In this document: positions 30,258-40,563 of the stretch, piece after piece
Layout of the letters: the number at the start of each line of letters is the position of its first letter
Position numbering within the stretch: position 1 is the stretch's first letter
From: Synechococcus sp. CC9605
GTDB taxonomy: Bacteria; Cyanobacteriota; Cyanobacteriia; PCC-6307; Cyanobiaceae
Length of the DNA stretch: 64,000 nt
Direction: 5' to 3'
Assembly (NCBI RefSeq): GCF_000012625.1
Contig: NC_007516.1
Span: 62,001 to 126,000 of the forward strand
Program-made: the position numbers and the translations under genes
The notes under the pieces: generated by a model
Databases searched by the model: none
Seen by the model: only the letters and a program-made list of their open reading frames with translations
What the model was told of the DNA's origin: nothing

Positions 30258-31718
30258 ATGACGGAGGCATCGGGGCTGAGCAGTGCTGGCGTGAGCGTAG
30301 AGCCCGACTTGCTGGCCGAGGCGGTGTCCCATGAGCTCGCCGCGATCCTCCAGGCGGGCAATTACGACGCGGTGAAGCTGCTGCTGGAACCGGTGCAGCC
30401 GGTGGACATTGCTGAAGCGATTGGCAATCTCCCTGCCAATTTGCAGGCCATTGCCTTTCGCCTGCTCAGCAAGGACGAAGCCATCAGTGTTTATGAGTAC
30501 CTCGATACGGCCACCCAACAGAGCCTGCTGAGCCTGCTTCGTTCCGGTGAGATGCGTGAGGTGGTGGAGGAGATGTCACCGGATGATCGTGCCCGGTTGT
30601 TTGAGGAGCTGCCGGCCAAGGTGGTGCGTCAGTTGCTCACTGAGCTCAGTCCCGATGAGCGCAAGGTGACCGCTGAGTTGCTGGGATACCGCGCGGAGAC
30701 GGCCGGTCGCTTGATGACGACCGAGTACATCGCCTTCAAGGAAAACCAGACTGCTGGCGTTGCGCTGGAGATCGTGCGGCGTCGTGCCCGCGACACCGAG
30801 ACGATTTATTCCCTTTATGTGACGGACGCCGAGCGACGCCTTACTGGGATCCTGTCGCTGCGGGATCTGGTGACGGCAGATCCCCAGGCCCGCATCGGTG
30901 ATGTGATGACCGAGGAGGTGCTCAGCGTCAGCACCGACACGGATCAGGAGAAGGTGGCCCGCACGATCCAGCGCTACGACTTCCTCGCCGTGCCCGTGGT
31001 GGACCTGGAACAGCGTCTGGTGGGGATCGTCACGGTGGACGATGTGATCGACGTGATCGAGCAGGAGGCCACCCGTGATCTCTACGCCGCCGGTGCGGTT
31101 CAGGCCGGCGATGACGACGATTACTTCAGCAGCAACCTGTTCACCGTTGCCCGGCGCCGCGTGGTTTGGCTTGCGGTGCTGGTGCTGGCCAGCTTCTTCA
31201 CCTCGGAAGTGATCGCCGCTAATGAAGACGTTCTGCAGCGGGTGGTCTTGCTGGCGGCGTTCATCCCCCTGCTGGGTGGCACCGGCGGCAACGTGGGGGC
31301 CCAGAGCTCCACAGTGGTGATCCGTGGTTTGAGCACCCAGAGCATCTCCAGCCTCGGACCCTTGCGGGCGATTGGCCGCGAAGCCATGGCCGGGGCGTTG
31401 CTGGGCGTGTTGATGATGCTGCTGGTGGTTCCCTTCGCTTGGTGGCGCGGGGAAAGCGCTTTGGTTGGCCTCTCGGTAGGGATGAGCTTGCTGGCGATCA
31501 CCACCCTGGCGGCGACAGCCGGTGCAGCGTTTCCGCTGCTGTTTGACCGCATGGGTCTGGATCCGGCTCTGATGTCCACGCCCTTCATCACCACGTGCAC
31601 CGACGTGGCTGGCACGTTGATCTACCTGAAGACGGCGGGGTGGCTGCTGGTCCACCTGCCGCAGCTGGTGCAAGCCACAGGTATTTCTACCCATTTCTTT
31701 GCTTTCGCCGTTTTCTGA
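30258..31718 (+). CDS. mgtE: Magnesium transporter MgtE
   Basis: Mg2+ channel/transporter of the plasma membrane. The 486-residue protein has the N-terminal superhelical MgtE_N domain (EMSPDDRARLFEELPAKVVRQLL), a CBS pair (TGILSLRDLV, LVGIVTVDDVIDVIEQEA) that senses Mg2+, and five hydrophobic segments including GGNVGAQSSTVVIRGL. All parts expected of the family are present. A group 2 sigma gene follows after 54 bp. Confidence 0.95.
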   Translation: MTEASGLSSAGVSVEPDLLAEAVSHELAAILQAGNYDAVKLLLEPVQPVDIAEAIGNLPANLQAIAFRLLSKDEAISVYEYLDTATQQSLLSLLRSGEMREVVEEMSPDDRARLFEELPAKVVRQLLTELSPDERKVTAELLGYRAETAGRLMTTEYIAFKENQTAGVALEIVRRRARDTETIYSLYVTDAERRLTGILSLRDLVTADPQARIGDVMTEEVLSVSTDTDQEKVARTIQRYDFLAVPVVDLEQRLVGIVTVDDVIDVIEQEATRDLYAAGAVQAGDDDDYFSSNLFTVARRRVVWLAVLVLASFFTSEVIAANEDVLQRVVLLAAFIPLLGGTGGNVGAQSSTVVIRGLSTQSISSLGPLRAIGREAMAGALLGVLMMLLVVPFAWWRGESALVGLSVGMSLLAITTLAATAGAAFPLLFDRMGLDPALMSTPFITTCTDVAGTLIYLKTAGWLLVHLPQLVQATGISTHFFAFAVF

Positions 31719-31772
31719 GAGTCTGTTTACGTTTCTTAGGAGTACTCTTCACATAACTAAAAGAAGCGCCCC

Positions 31773-32780
31773 ATGGCTCCGGCTGCGACCGCTGCTTCCA
31801 AGCCCAAAACCTCTGTGAAGACGGCAAAAGCCGTCACGGCTGACGTTGATCTGGTTCGTTCCTATCTGCGAGACATTGGCCGTGTGCCCCTTCTGACCCA
31901 CGAGCAGGAGATCACCCTGGGACGGCAAGTCCAGGAACTGATGGATTTGGAGTCACTCGAGTCTGAGCTGAAGAGCAAGGCCGGTGAGAAGCCCAGTCGC
32001 GACCAGCTTGCCAAGGCCTCAGGTCTGTCCTCGATACAGCTGAAGCGCAAGCTTCAGCACGGTCGCCGCGCCAAGGAGCGGATGGTGGCTGCCAATCTCC
32101 GACTTGTGGTTAGCGTTGCAAAGAAATACACCAAACGGAACATGGAACTCCTGGACCTGATCCAGGAAGGAACCATCGGTTTGGTGCGCGGCGTCGAGAA
32201 GTTTGATCCCACCCGCGGTTACAAGTTCTCCACCTACGCCTATTGGTGGATTCGTCAGGGGATTACACGGGCTATCGCGGAAAAGAGCCGCACGATCCGG
32301 CTTCCGATCCACATCACCGAGATGCTGAACAAGCTCAAGAAGGGTCAGCGAGAGCTGAGCCAGGAGCTGGGACGCACACCCACCGTCACCGAGTTGGCTG
32401 AGTTCGTTGAGCTGCCTGAGGACGACGTCAAGGATCTGATGTGCCGTGCCCGTCAGCCCGTCAGTCTTGAAATGAAGGTTGGTGATGGTGACGACACTGA
32501 ACTTCTTGAATTGCTTTCCGGAGATGGCGATTTGCCTAGCGATCAAGTGGAAGAGGACTGCTTGAAGGGTGATCTCCGCAGCCTGTTGGGGCAATTGCCT
32601 CACTTGCAGGAGCAGGTGTTGCGCATGCGTTACGGCATGGATGGGGAAGATCCGATGAGCCTCACGGGAATCGGTCGGATCCTGGGCATGAGCCGCGACC
32701 GTGTTCGCAACCTCGAGCGCGATGGTTTGGCCGGTCTGCGCCGGGTTAGTGATCAGGTGGAGGCCTACGTCGCCTGCTGA
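31773..32780 (+). CDS. Group 2 sigma-70 family RNA polymerase sigma factor
   Basis: The 335-residue protein has sigma region 1.2 (DLVRSYLRDIGRVPLLTHEQE) and regions 2.1-2.4 (NLRLVVSVAKKYTKRNMELLDLIQEG, FSTYAYWWIRQGITRAI). Region 3 and region 4 follow, without the long non-conserved region of the principal factor. Region 4.2 reads LTGIGRILGMSRDRVRNLER, which departs from the usual TRERIRQIE helix, so its -35 preference may differ (inference). Group 2 factors in cyanobacteria respond to light, stress or nutrients. It ends 2 bp before the convergent hydrolase gene. Confidence 0.94.
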   Translation: MAPAATAASKPKTSVKTAKAVTADVDLVRSYLRDIGRVPLLTHEQEITLGRQVQELMDLESLESELKSKAGEKPSRDQLAKASGLSSIQLKRKLQHGRRAKERMVAANLRLVVSVAKKYTKRNMELLDLIQEGTIGLVRGVEKFDPTRGYKFSTYAYWWIRQGITRAIAEKSRTIRLPIHITEMLNKLKKGQRELSQELGRTPTVTELAEFVELPEDDVKDLMCRARQPVSLEMKVGDGDDTELLELLSGDGDLPSDQVEEDCLKGDLRSLLGQLPHLQEQVLRMRYGMDGEDPMSLTGIGRILGMSRDRVRNLERDGLAGLRRVSDQVEAYVAC

Positions 32781-32782
32781 CT

Positions 32783-33724
32783 TCAATTCTTGTTGATCAG
32801 CCTTTGCAGCACCGGATTGACCTTATCCGGTGCTTCGTCGTGGGGACAGTGGCCTGCGTTTTGAACCACTGACAGGGATTGAACGCAGTTCAGCGTCTGG
32901 GCCCAGCGCTCGGCTTCAGCAATTGGCTCCCAGGGATCAAGTTCGCCCCAGATCAGATCGACGGGGAGCTTGAGCTCTTCCATCAGTTGTGGTGCCAAGT
33001 AATCGTCGAAAAGATTGATGAATCCGCGAAAGGCTTCGGCGGCACCTTCGCGTTGGGTGGGTTGGAACAACAGATTCACCAGGTCGTCGTCGATGTTGGC
33101 GCCACTGGGATAGGCCTGCTTCAACACGCTGCGGATCACGCCGGGCCGCGCTGCATTGCGGAACAGCGCAGTGCTGAGCCAACGCTGCCGCACCATTGTT
33201 TTCAACAGCGGCCGAATCCAGGCCATCCAGGCTGGTTGTGTGGCCAGTTGCTTGTCGTCCATCAAGCGCTGGGCGCAGTCGATCAGCACCACGCCACGGC
33301 AGCGCTCGCCCAGCAGTTGTGCGGCTCGCAGGGCAACGACCCCGCCAATCGAGTTGCCCACCAGTCGCACCGGGCGATCGATGACTTGGCGGCAGAAGTC
33401 AGCCACCTGTTGGCCCCACAGATCAAAGCCGTAATGAACGGCATCCGCTGAAACGGACTCATCCTTCAAGCGAGCCCGAGGCTGATCGCTGCGCCCGAAA
33501 CCGAGCAGATCGATGGCGTAGGTGGGCAGCAGTTCGGCCAGCACCGGTTGGTTGAAACGCCAGTGATTGGTGTTGGCCCCGAAGCCATGAATCAGGAGCA
33601 CGGCCACTTCGGCATTGGGGTCGCCCATCAGGCTCCAGCCAATGGATCGCTCGTTCCAGCTCCAGAGGTTGTGGCTTGGGCTCACGCCTTTGCTTGCTTC
33701 GCCACTGCATCCTGGCGAGCCCAT
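32783..33724 (-). CDS. Alpha/beta hydrolase, unknown substrate
   Basis: The 313-residue protein has the oxyanion-hole HGFGAN segment, the nucleophile elbow GNSIGG with Ser, an Asp in the IWGELDPWEP segment and a His in QNAGHCPHDEAP, so the catalytic triad is complete. It matches a conserved cyanobacterial group without assigned substrate, as far as I recall. It is divergent from moxR, and its start overlaps the region upstream of it. A 10-bp perfect stem lies within its 3' end. Confidence 0.88.
   Translation of the reverse strand: MGSPGCSGEASKGVSPSHNLWSWNERSIGWSLMGDPNAEVAVLLIHGFGANTNHWRFNQPVLAELLPTYAIDLLGFGRSDQPRARLKDESVSADAVHYGFDLWGQQVADFCRQVIDRPVRLVGNSIGGVVALRAAQLLGERCRGVVLIDCAQRLMDDKQLATQPAWMAWIRPLLKTMVRQRWLSTALFRNAARPGVIRSVLKQAYPSGANIDDDLVNLLFQPTQREGAAEAFRGFINLFDDYLAPQLMEELKLPVDLIWGELDPWEPIAEAERWAQTLNCVQSLSVVQNAGHCPHDEAPDKVNPVLQRLINKN
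32808..32834 (+). terminator. Possible 3' hairpin of the sigma factor gene
   Basis: AGCACCGGAT (32808-32817) and ATCCGGTGCT (32825-32834) form a perfect 10-bp stem with a 7-base loop, 28 bp past the sigma stop. There is no T run afterwards, and the hairpin lies in the 3' coding end of the opposite gene. It may be a terminator or an RNA-stability element. Confidence 0.4.
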
Positions 33725-33788
33725 GGCGTGGACTGAGGCTTGCTGCGCGTTGGCTCGTCGGACCTGTCAAGTTGGTGCAGTGCTACGC

Positions 33789-34703
33789 GTGACCCCCTTG
33801 CCTGCACCGGAGCTGTTGCCCTTGCTCGAGGCTGTCGGCCGGGTGCTGCTGGGCAAAGAGCACCAAGTGCGCCTGGCCTTCAATTGTTTGTTGGTCGGTG
33901 GTCATCTGCTGATTGAAGACCGCCCGGGGATGGGGAAATCGACCCTGGCTGAAGCCTTGGGTAGGGTCTTTGCCCTCGCCTTCAAGCGGGTGAGTTTCAC
34001 TAGTGATCTGTTGCCGGCGGACCTCACGGGCTTGAACGTGTTCAATCCGGCGGAGGCCAGTTTCCGCTTTCAGCCCGGCCCGCTGTTCACGCAGGTGTTG
34101 CTGGCCGATGAGATCAATCGCGCCAGTCCTCGCACCCAGAGTGCCCTGCTTGAGGCGATGGCCGCTGGTCGCGTCAGCGTTGATGGCGTCAGCAATTCCT
34201 TGCCCGAGCCTTTTTTTGTGATCGCCACCCAGAACAGCCTCGATCAGGTGGGCACCAGCCCCTTGCCGGAGGCTCAGCTGGACCGTTTCTTGATGCGGCT
34301 GAGCCTGGGTTTTCCCGATCGTGCCTCTGAACGGGCGTTGCTTTGCGCTGGGTTTGATCCAACCTTCGATAGCTCACTGCCTCGGTTGGCTCCGGAGGCC
34401 CTGCAGCTCCTGCAGCACTGTTGTTCTGCCCAGCACTGCTCCGAGCTTCTGATCGACTACGTCCTTGACCTGGTGGAGGTCAGTCGTCAGAGGCATCTTG
34501 GTCTCTCTCCGCGGGCCAGTCAGGGCCTCTTGGCAGCTGCTCGCGCCTGGTCGCTGCTGGACGGCCGTGATCATGTGGTGATTGACGATGTTCAGGCCGT
34601 GTTGCCGGCGGTGGTGGAGCATCGCCTGGATGCCGGTTGTCCCGCTCGTCATGGCGCACCGCACAGTGAAGCCCTTGTTCAGGCCGTCCCGACCTTGCGC
34701 TGA
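33789..34703 (+). CDS. MoxR-family AAA+ ATPase
   Basis: MoxR ATPases are chaperone-like proteins that usually act with DUF58/VWA-type partners. The product of about 304 residues has Walker A EDRPGMGKST (the usual G-x-P-G-x-G-K-T with T replaced by S), Walker B VLLADEINRASPRTQSALLEAM, the ATQNSLDQVGTSPLPEAQLDRF sensor block and the C-terminal lid. The reading frame is intact. The start could be GTG at 33789 (used here) or ATG at 33723, which adds residues unlike the family. Its usual partners, DUF58 and a transglutaminase, follow but are damaged, so the system is probably non-functional. Confidence 0.92.
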   Translation: MTPLPAPELLPLLEAVGRVLLGKEHQVRLAFNCLLVGGHLLIEDRPGMGKSTLAEALGRVFALAFKRVSFTSDLLPADLTGLNVFNPAEASFRFQPGPLFTQVLLADEINRASPRTQSALLEAMAAGRVSVDGVSNSLPEPFFVIATQNSLDQVGTSPLPEAQLDRFLMRLSLGFPDRASERALLCAGFDPTFDSSLPRLAPEALQLLQHCCSAQHCSELLIDYVLDLVEVSRQRHLGLSPRASQGLLAAARAWSLLDGRDHVVIDDVQAVLPAVVEHRLDAGCPARHGAPHSEALVQAVPTLR

Positions 34704-35235
34704 ATTGAAGCTGGGGCATCGCAGCCTTTACATCATTCCCAGTCGCTTCGGTGCGCTCTGGATTGCGGCAGCGGGCCTGTTGCTGCTGGTGGCCATTCAG
34801 ACGGGAAGCAACAGCACCCTGCTGCTGGCTTTCCTGATGTTTGGGTTGATGTTGCTGGCCATGTTTCTCACCCACGACACACTTCAGGGGCTCACCCTCC
34901 GCTGTGGTCAGCCATCACCGGCATTTGGCGATGAGCCTGCCGACTACCTGTTGCGGTTGGAGAGCTACACAGCTCGGCCCCGGTGCAGCTTGCGTGTTCA
35001 GGGGCATCCGGTGGTGGTATGTGATCGCATCGCCGCGGGAACCACGACCCTCGCTCTCTCCTGGGTGGCGGAGCATCGGGGCTGGCAGCTGCCGCCCCCC
35101 GTGCAGATCGAGACCATTGAGCCGCTCGGGTTGTTCATCTGTTGGGGGCGTTGGCAGCCCCAACAGCTGCAGTTGATCTGCCCGCGGTGCGGTGTCTGGT
35201 CTGTCTCCGGAGCTGGATCCCCTCAGCATTGCTGA
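34651..35235 (+). pseudogene. Truncated DUF58 family protein (MoxR partner)
   Basis: The frame encodes about 194 residues. It shows the start of a DUF58 protein: the LGHRSLYIIPSRFGALWIAAAG block, two hydrophobic helices, then ending ETIEPLGLFICWGRWQPQQLQLICPR, equivalent to the PLGLF-xxW...VYPRP region of intact DUF58 proteins. The conserved domain that should follow (with its GDxxRxIxWxxxAR motif) is absent. The last residues (GVWSVSGAGSPQHC) are unrelated and coincide with transglutaminase coding in another frame. The ATG at 34651 overlaps moxR by 53 bp. I infer a deletion that removed the C-terminal half. Confidence 0.75.
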
Positions 35236-36527
35236 GCTGGCGCTGGTGGATGGCTCGGCAGCGCGGGTTTTGCTGCCGGATGCTCAACCCCTGCCGACGG
35301 ATGCCTATTGGCGGGTGTTGGTGCATGAGCAGTTCGATGGCCGCCGCTGGCAGCACCGGGATCCTCCCGTTCCTCGGGGTGGGTTGGGTGAATCAACGGT
35401 TAGGGAAGGAACCAGCCAGTGGTGGGTCGTGGAGCCCTCAGCCACCAGGGCCGTCCCCTGGAATGGCTCTGCCTTGCCGACTTCCCCGGATCAGTGGATC
35501 ACTCCGGAAGGAGAGCTGCTGGTTGGTGCTGCATCGCGCCAGCGCCGGTCCTTTCGCCTGCAGTCCGCCGAAAAGTTGGCGGCCTGGCAGCAGCGCCCCC
35601 CCCTCCTGGGGAACGGCAGTCGCCCCCTGATTCCTTGCCCAGACTGAATACTTTGGCCCGAGAGTTCCGAGCGCTACCCACGGGGCGTGAACGGTTGGAG
35701 GCGTTGGAGGGTTGGTTTCGGCGTCAGCCCTTCCGCTACAGCCTTCACCCCGGTTCGGTTGCTGATCTGGATGCCTTTTTGTTCGATCAGCAGGTGGGGT
35801 TCTGCGGCCACTACGCCAGTGCCCTTGCCGCTTTGATGCGGGCGGCCGATTTGCCGGCGCGGGTGGTGAGTGGATACCAGGGTGGGCATGTGGTGCGACC
35901 GCTAGCGGCAGTTCATATCTGGAGTTGCGCCAGAGCGATGCCCATGCCTGGGTTGAGCTGTGGTTGGAAGGGGAAGGTTGGCAGCGGGTGGATCCCACCC
36001 GTTGGGCGAGAAATATGGGTTTGCCTGCTGCTGCAGTGGCTGCTGAGTCAGGGCAGCGGCTTGAGCAGAAGGTGCCCTGGTGGCGCTGGCTCCAATGGCA
36101 GTGGTGGAGCCTGGATCTGGCCTGGACGCGCTGGTGGTTGAGTTTCGATCAAGCCAGTCAGCAAGCCTGGCTGCAGCTTCTGTTTGGTGCGCAGCTGCAG
36201 TGGTTGGGTGTGGCGATTGTTGTGGGTGGCTTCGCGGCCGTTGCAGCTGGTTGGCTGTTGCTGCGGCTTGTACTCCAGCCTCGTGCCCCGCTGGCGCAGT
36301 CACTTCGCCTTCTGGCTCGTCGGGGTGTGCTCCCAATGAAGGGGGAAAGCTTTCCCGCTCTCTGTGGGCGAGCCGCGAGGATGCACCCCGATCTGGCCCC
36401 GCTGCTTCAGGCCATGGCGGATCAGCAACAGCAGCTTGCCCATGCCCCGCTCACCGCATCCCAGCGCCCGCACCATTCACGCCAGTGGCGGCAACTCCGC
36501 TCCAGGCTTGCTCAACAACTCCGTTGA
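35192..36527 (+). pseudogene. TgpA-like transglutaminase, N-terminally truncated and frameshifted
   Basis: Three consecutive frames reconstruct the soluble and C-terminal half of a TgpA/DUF3488-type transglutaminase. Frame one: GLSPELDPLSIAELALVDGSAARV... YWRVLVHEQFDGRRW. Frame two: LNTLAREFRALP... FRYSLHPGSVADLD and the catalytic Cys in GFCGHYASALAALMRAADLPARV. Frame three: YLELRQSDAHAWVEL with the catalytic His, Asp in QRVDPTRW, a C-terminal membrane segment and a DUF4129-like end. The breaks are at a C8 tract (35596-35603) and near 35902; each fits a single missing base. The N-terminal multi-pass membrane domain is missing altogether. The end overlaps the mutY start. Confidence 0.85.
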
Positions 36528-37632
36528 ATTGAGCGCTTGCCTGCTCAGCTGGTGGCAGGCCCATGGCCGGCGTGATCCCGTGCAGAAGCCTTGGATGTTC
36601 AAGCCAGCCGGGACTTGGCCTGAAGCGGTTCACCAACTTGATCCCTACGGCATTTGGATTGCTGAGGTGATGCTGCAGCAGACCCAGTTGGCCGTGGCGC
36701 TTCCCTATTGGATGCGTTGGATGGAGGCATTTCCAACTGTCGAAACGTTGGCAGCGGCGTCCCTGGATGAGGTGCGGCTGCAGTGGCAGGGCCTCGGGTA
36801 TTACTCCCGGGTCCGCCGGCTGCATGAGGCGGCGCAGCGGTTGGTGGGCCGACCGTGGCCGCGCAGCTTGGAGGAGTGGATGGCGTTGCCTGGCATCGGC
36901 CGCACCACCGCCGGCAGCATCCTCTCCAGTGCCTTCAATCTCCGGCTGCCGATCCTGGATGGCAACGTAAAACGGGTGCTGGCGCGCTTGACGGCCCATG
37001 CGCGCCCGCCGGCCCGTGACGATGCCTTGTTCTGGTGCTGGAGTGAGGCTCTGCTTGATCCGGTTCGGGCACGGGATACCAACCAGGCCTTGATGGATCT
37101 GGGGGCCACGCTCTGCACCCCCCGCCAGCCGGCCTGTCACCGCTGCCCCTGGCACTCCCAGTGCGCTGCCTACGCTTCCGGCGATCCCTGCCGCTGGCCC
37201 GTGACCAATGCCCCCAAGCCCCTGCCCTTCCAGGTGATCGGTGTGGGTGTCGTGCTCAACGCTGCCGGGGAGGTGTTGATCGACCAGCGCCTAGAGGAAG
37301 GCCTGCTGGGGGGAATGTGGGAGTTCCCCGGTGGCAAACAAGAACAAGGCGAAACGATCGAAACCTGCATTGCCCGCGAGTTGAAGGAGGAGCTCGGCAT
37401 TGCGGTGACAGTGGGCGCTGAACTGATCACCGTTGATCACGCCTACAGCCACAAGAAGTTGCGCTTTGTGGTGCATCTCTGCGACTGGATGTCGGGGGAG
37501 CCGCAGCCCCTTGCCAGTCAGCAGGTGCGTTGGGTGCGCCCAGATGACCTGGTGGATTACGCCTTTCCGGCCGCCAATGCTCGGATCATTGAGGCGTTGC
37601 TTGGCAGCTTGGAAAGCTCTGCCCACCCTTAA
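36442..37632 (+). CDS. mutY: A/G-specific adenine DNA glycosylase
   Basis: Removes adenine mispaired with 8-oxoguanine. The protein of about 396 residues has the catalytic Glu in IAEVMLQQTQ, the helix-hairpin-helix LPGIGRTTAGSI, the catalytic Asp region ILDGNVKRVLARL and the iron-sulfur ligands in CTPRQPACHRCPWHSQC. A C-terminal Nudix-like domain includes an intact Nudix box (GGKQEQGETIETCIARELKE). The start is uncertain: ATG 36442 gives a typical length and lies inside the 3' end of the degraded transglutaminase. A PfkB kinase gene follows after 21 bp. Confidence 0.92.
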   Translation: MPRSPHPSARTIHASGGNSAPGLLNNSVELSACLLSWWQAHGRRDPVQKPWMFKPAGTWPEAVHQLDPYGIWIAEVMLQQTQLAVALPYWMRWMEAFPTVETLAAASLDEVRLQWQGLGYYSRVRRLHEAAQRLVGRPWPRSLEEWMALPGIGRTTAGSILSSAFNLRLPILDGNVKRVLARLTAHARPPARDDALFWCWSEALLDPVRARDTNQALMDLGATLCTPRQPACHRCPWHSQCAAYASGDPCRWPVTNAPKPLPFQVIGVGVVLNAAGEVLIDQRLEEGLLGGMWEFPGGKQEQGETIETCIARELKEELGIAVTVGAELITVDHAYSHKKLRFVVHLCDWMSGEPQPLASQQVRWVRPDDLVDYAFPAANARIIEALLGSLESSAHP

Positions 37633-37653
37633 AGAAGGTCCTGATGCGGTCGG

Positions 37654-38610
37654 ATGGCGCTTGGTTCCGTTGTCGTCTGTCTCGGTGAAGCTCTGATCGA
37701 TCGGCTTGGGCCGCCTGGAGGTGACCCGGCGGTCGATCATCCGCTGGACGACCGTCTGGGAGGAGCGCCAGCGAATGTGGCCTGTGGCTTGGCTCGCTTG
37801 GGCACCCCCGTGGCGTTTGCCGGTCGCTTGGGGCAGGACGCTATCGGCGAGGCTTTTTCCAGCTTGTTTGCTAAGCGTGGTGTCGACACCACGCTCCTGC
37901 AGCGGGATGCCAAGTGCCCTAGTCGCATCGTGCTAGTTCGTCGCTCGCTTGATGGTGAACGGCAGTTTCAGGGTTTTGCTGGCGATGAAGGGGCCGGTTT
38001 CGCGGACCAGGCTCTTGAGCCGGTTGCTCTGCCCGAGGTTCAATGGTTGTTGATCGGCACCCTTCCGTTGGCGTCAACAGCGTCGGCCGCGGCTTTGTTC
38101 TCTGCCGCGCGCCAGGCCCGGAGCCAGGGCACCGCGCTTGCCCTTGATGTGAACTGGCGCCCCACGTTTTGGGATGCCACCGCTGATGCCGAGGCCGGTC
38201 CGTCTTCAGCAGCGAAGGATGCGATTCAACCGCTTCTGGAGCAGGCGGCTCTGATCAAGTTGGCGCGGGAGGAAGCACTTTGGTTCTTCAACACTGACGA
38301 TCCCGGTTCAATTCAGCAGTCCTTGTCCCAGCGGCCGGACGTCGTGGTCACCGATGGAGCATCTCCGGTGCTCTGGCAATTGGGTGACGAATCAGGGCAG
38401 CAGGCTGCGTTTCAGCCCCCCAGCGTCGTTGACACCACCGGTGCTGGTGATGCCTTCACGGCCGGTCTGTTGCACCGGTGGGCCGCCGCTCCCCAGGAGC
38501 GCGTCCGTTTTGCGGCCGCCTGTGGTGCCCTGGTCTGTGGCGGCGCCGGTGGCATTGATCCCCAGCCAACGCAGGCTCAGGTTGAGGCCTTTCTGGGAGG
38601 GGTGAGCTGA
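37654..38610 (+). CDS. PfkB-family carbohydrate kinase (fructokinase-like)
   Basis: Cytoplasmic sugar kinase. The 318-residue protein has the N-terminal strand VVVCLGEALIDRLG, the glycine-rich GGAPANVACGLARLG block (PfkB signature 1) and the catalytic signature DTTGAGDAF with its Asp. Fructose is the likely substrate by resemblance to cyanobacterial fructokinases, but adenosine- or ribokinase-like roles cannot be excluded. It is read after mutY, and its 3' end overlaps tsaE by 34 bp. Confidence 0.9.
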   Translation: MALGSVVVCLGEALIDRLGPPGGDPAVDHPLDDRLGGAPANVACGLARLGTPVAFAGRLGQDAIGEAFSSLFAKRGVDTTLLQRDAKCPSRIVLVRRSLDGERQFQGFAGDEGAGFADQALEPVALPEVQWLLIGTLPLASTASAAALFSAARQARSQGTALALDVNWRPTFWDATADAEAGPSSAAKDAIQPLLEQAALIKLAREEALWFFNTDDPGSIQQSLSQRPDVVVTDGASPVLWQLGDESGQQAAFQPPSVVDTTGAGDAFTAGLLHRWAAAPQERVRFAAACGALVCGGAGGIDPQPTQAQVEAFLGGVS

Positions 38611-39074
38611 GCCAGCCGCCCTTCGTCTTGATGGTGTAACTCCAGGAGCCAGGCCTCGGCCAGATCGAGCCCCAGCCGTTCCGGCCACTCCACCGCCATC
38701 AACGCCCCCGCCGCGCGCGCCTCTTCTTCTTCCTGAAGAAACAGCTCATCTGCGGAGGTCGGTTGTTCCAGCCGATAGAGATCGAGGTGCACCAGCTGCG
38801 GTGATCCCTGGGGGTAGTGCTGTGCCAAAGCAAAGGTGGGACTGGTGATCGGCTCGGTGATCCCGAGGCCTTCGGCCAGGCCTTGCACCAACGATGTTTT
38901 GCCGGCCCCGAGGGGACCGCTGAGGAGAAGAATTGCTCCCCGTGGAAGTTCCCGAGCGAGGGATCGGCCCAGGGCCTGCGTCGTCTCAAGGGTCTCAAGA
39001 GCCCAGACAAGCCCTGTAGAGTCCGTTTCAAGCGAGCCCGAAGCCTCGGCGTCTCTGCAGATATCCAACTCCAC
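38577..39074 (-). CDS. tsaE: tRNA threonylcarbamoyladenosine biosynthesis protein TsaE
   Basis: ATPase of the t6A37 tRNA modification complex, working with TsaB and TsaD. The 165-residue protein has the Walker A segment [20 protein letters not shown], the conserved [11 protein letters not shown] block, HLDLYRLEQ and [10 protein letters not shown], all typical of TsaE. The first 25 residues look non-conserved; the start is GTG at 39074 or somewhat downstream. It diverges from ahcY, with 24 bp between the start codons. Confidence 0.93.
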   Translation of the reverse strand: MELDICRDAEASGSLETDSTGLVWALETLETTQALGRSLARELPRGAILLLSGPLGAGKTSLVQGLAEGLGITEPITSPTFALAQHYPQGSPQLVHLDLYRLEQPTSADELFLQEEEEARAAGALMAVEWPERLGLDLAEAWLLELHHQDEGRLAQLTPPRKAST

Positions 39075-39098
39075 GATTCCTTAGGGAGCACCGAAACC

Positions 39099-40529
<1,431 letters not shown>

Positions 40530-40563
40530 TCACGATCCTGCGGATCGGAATCTGATTCTCACG

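Noticed and set aside
39030-39098. SAH riboswitch before ahcY
   Set aside because: The gap to the divergent tsaE start is 24 bp and no characteristic structure was seen.
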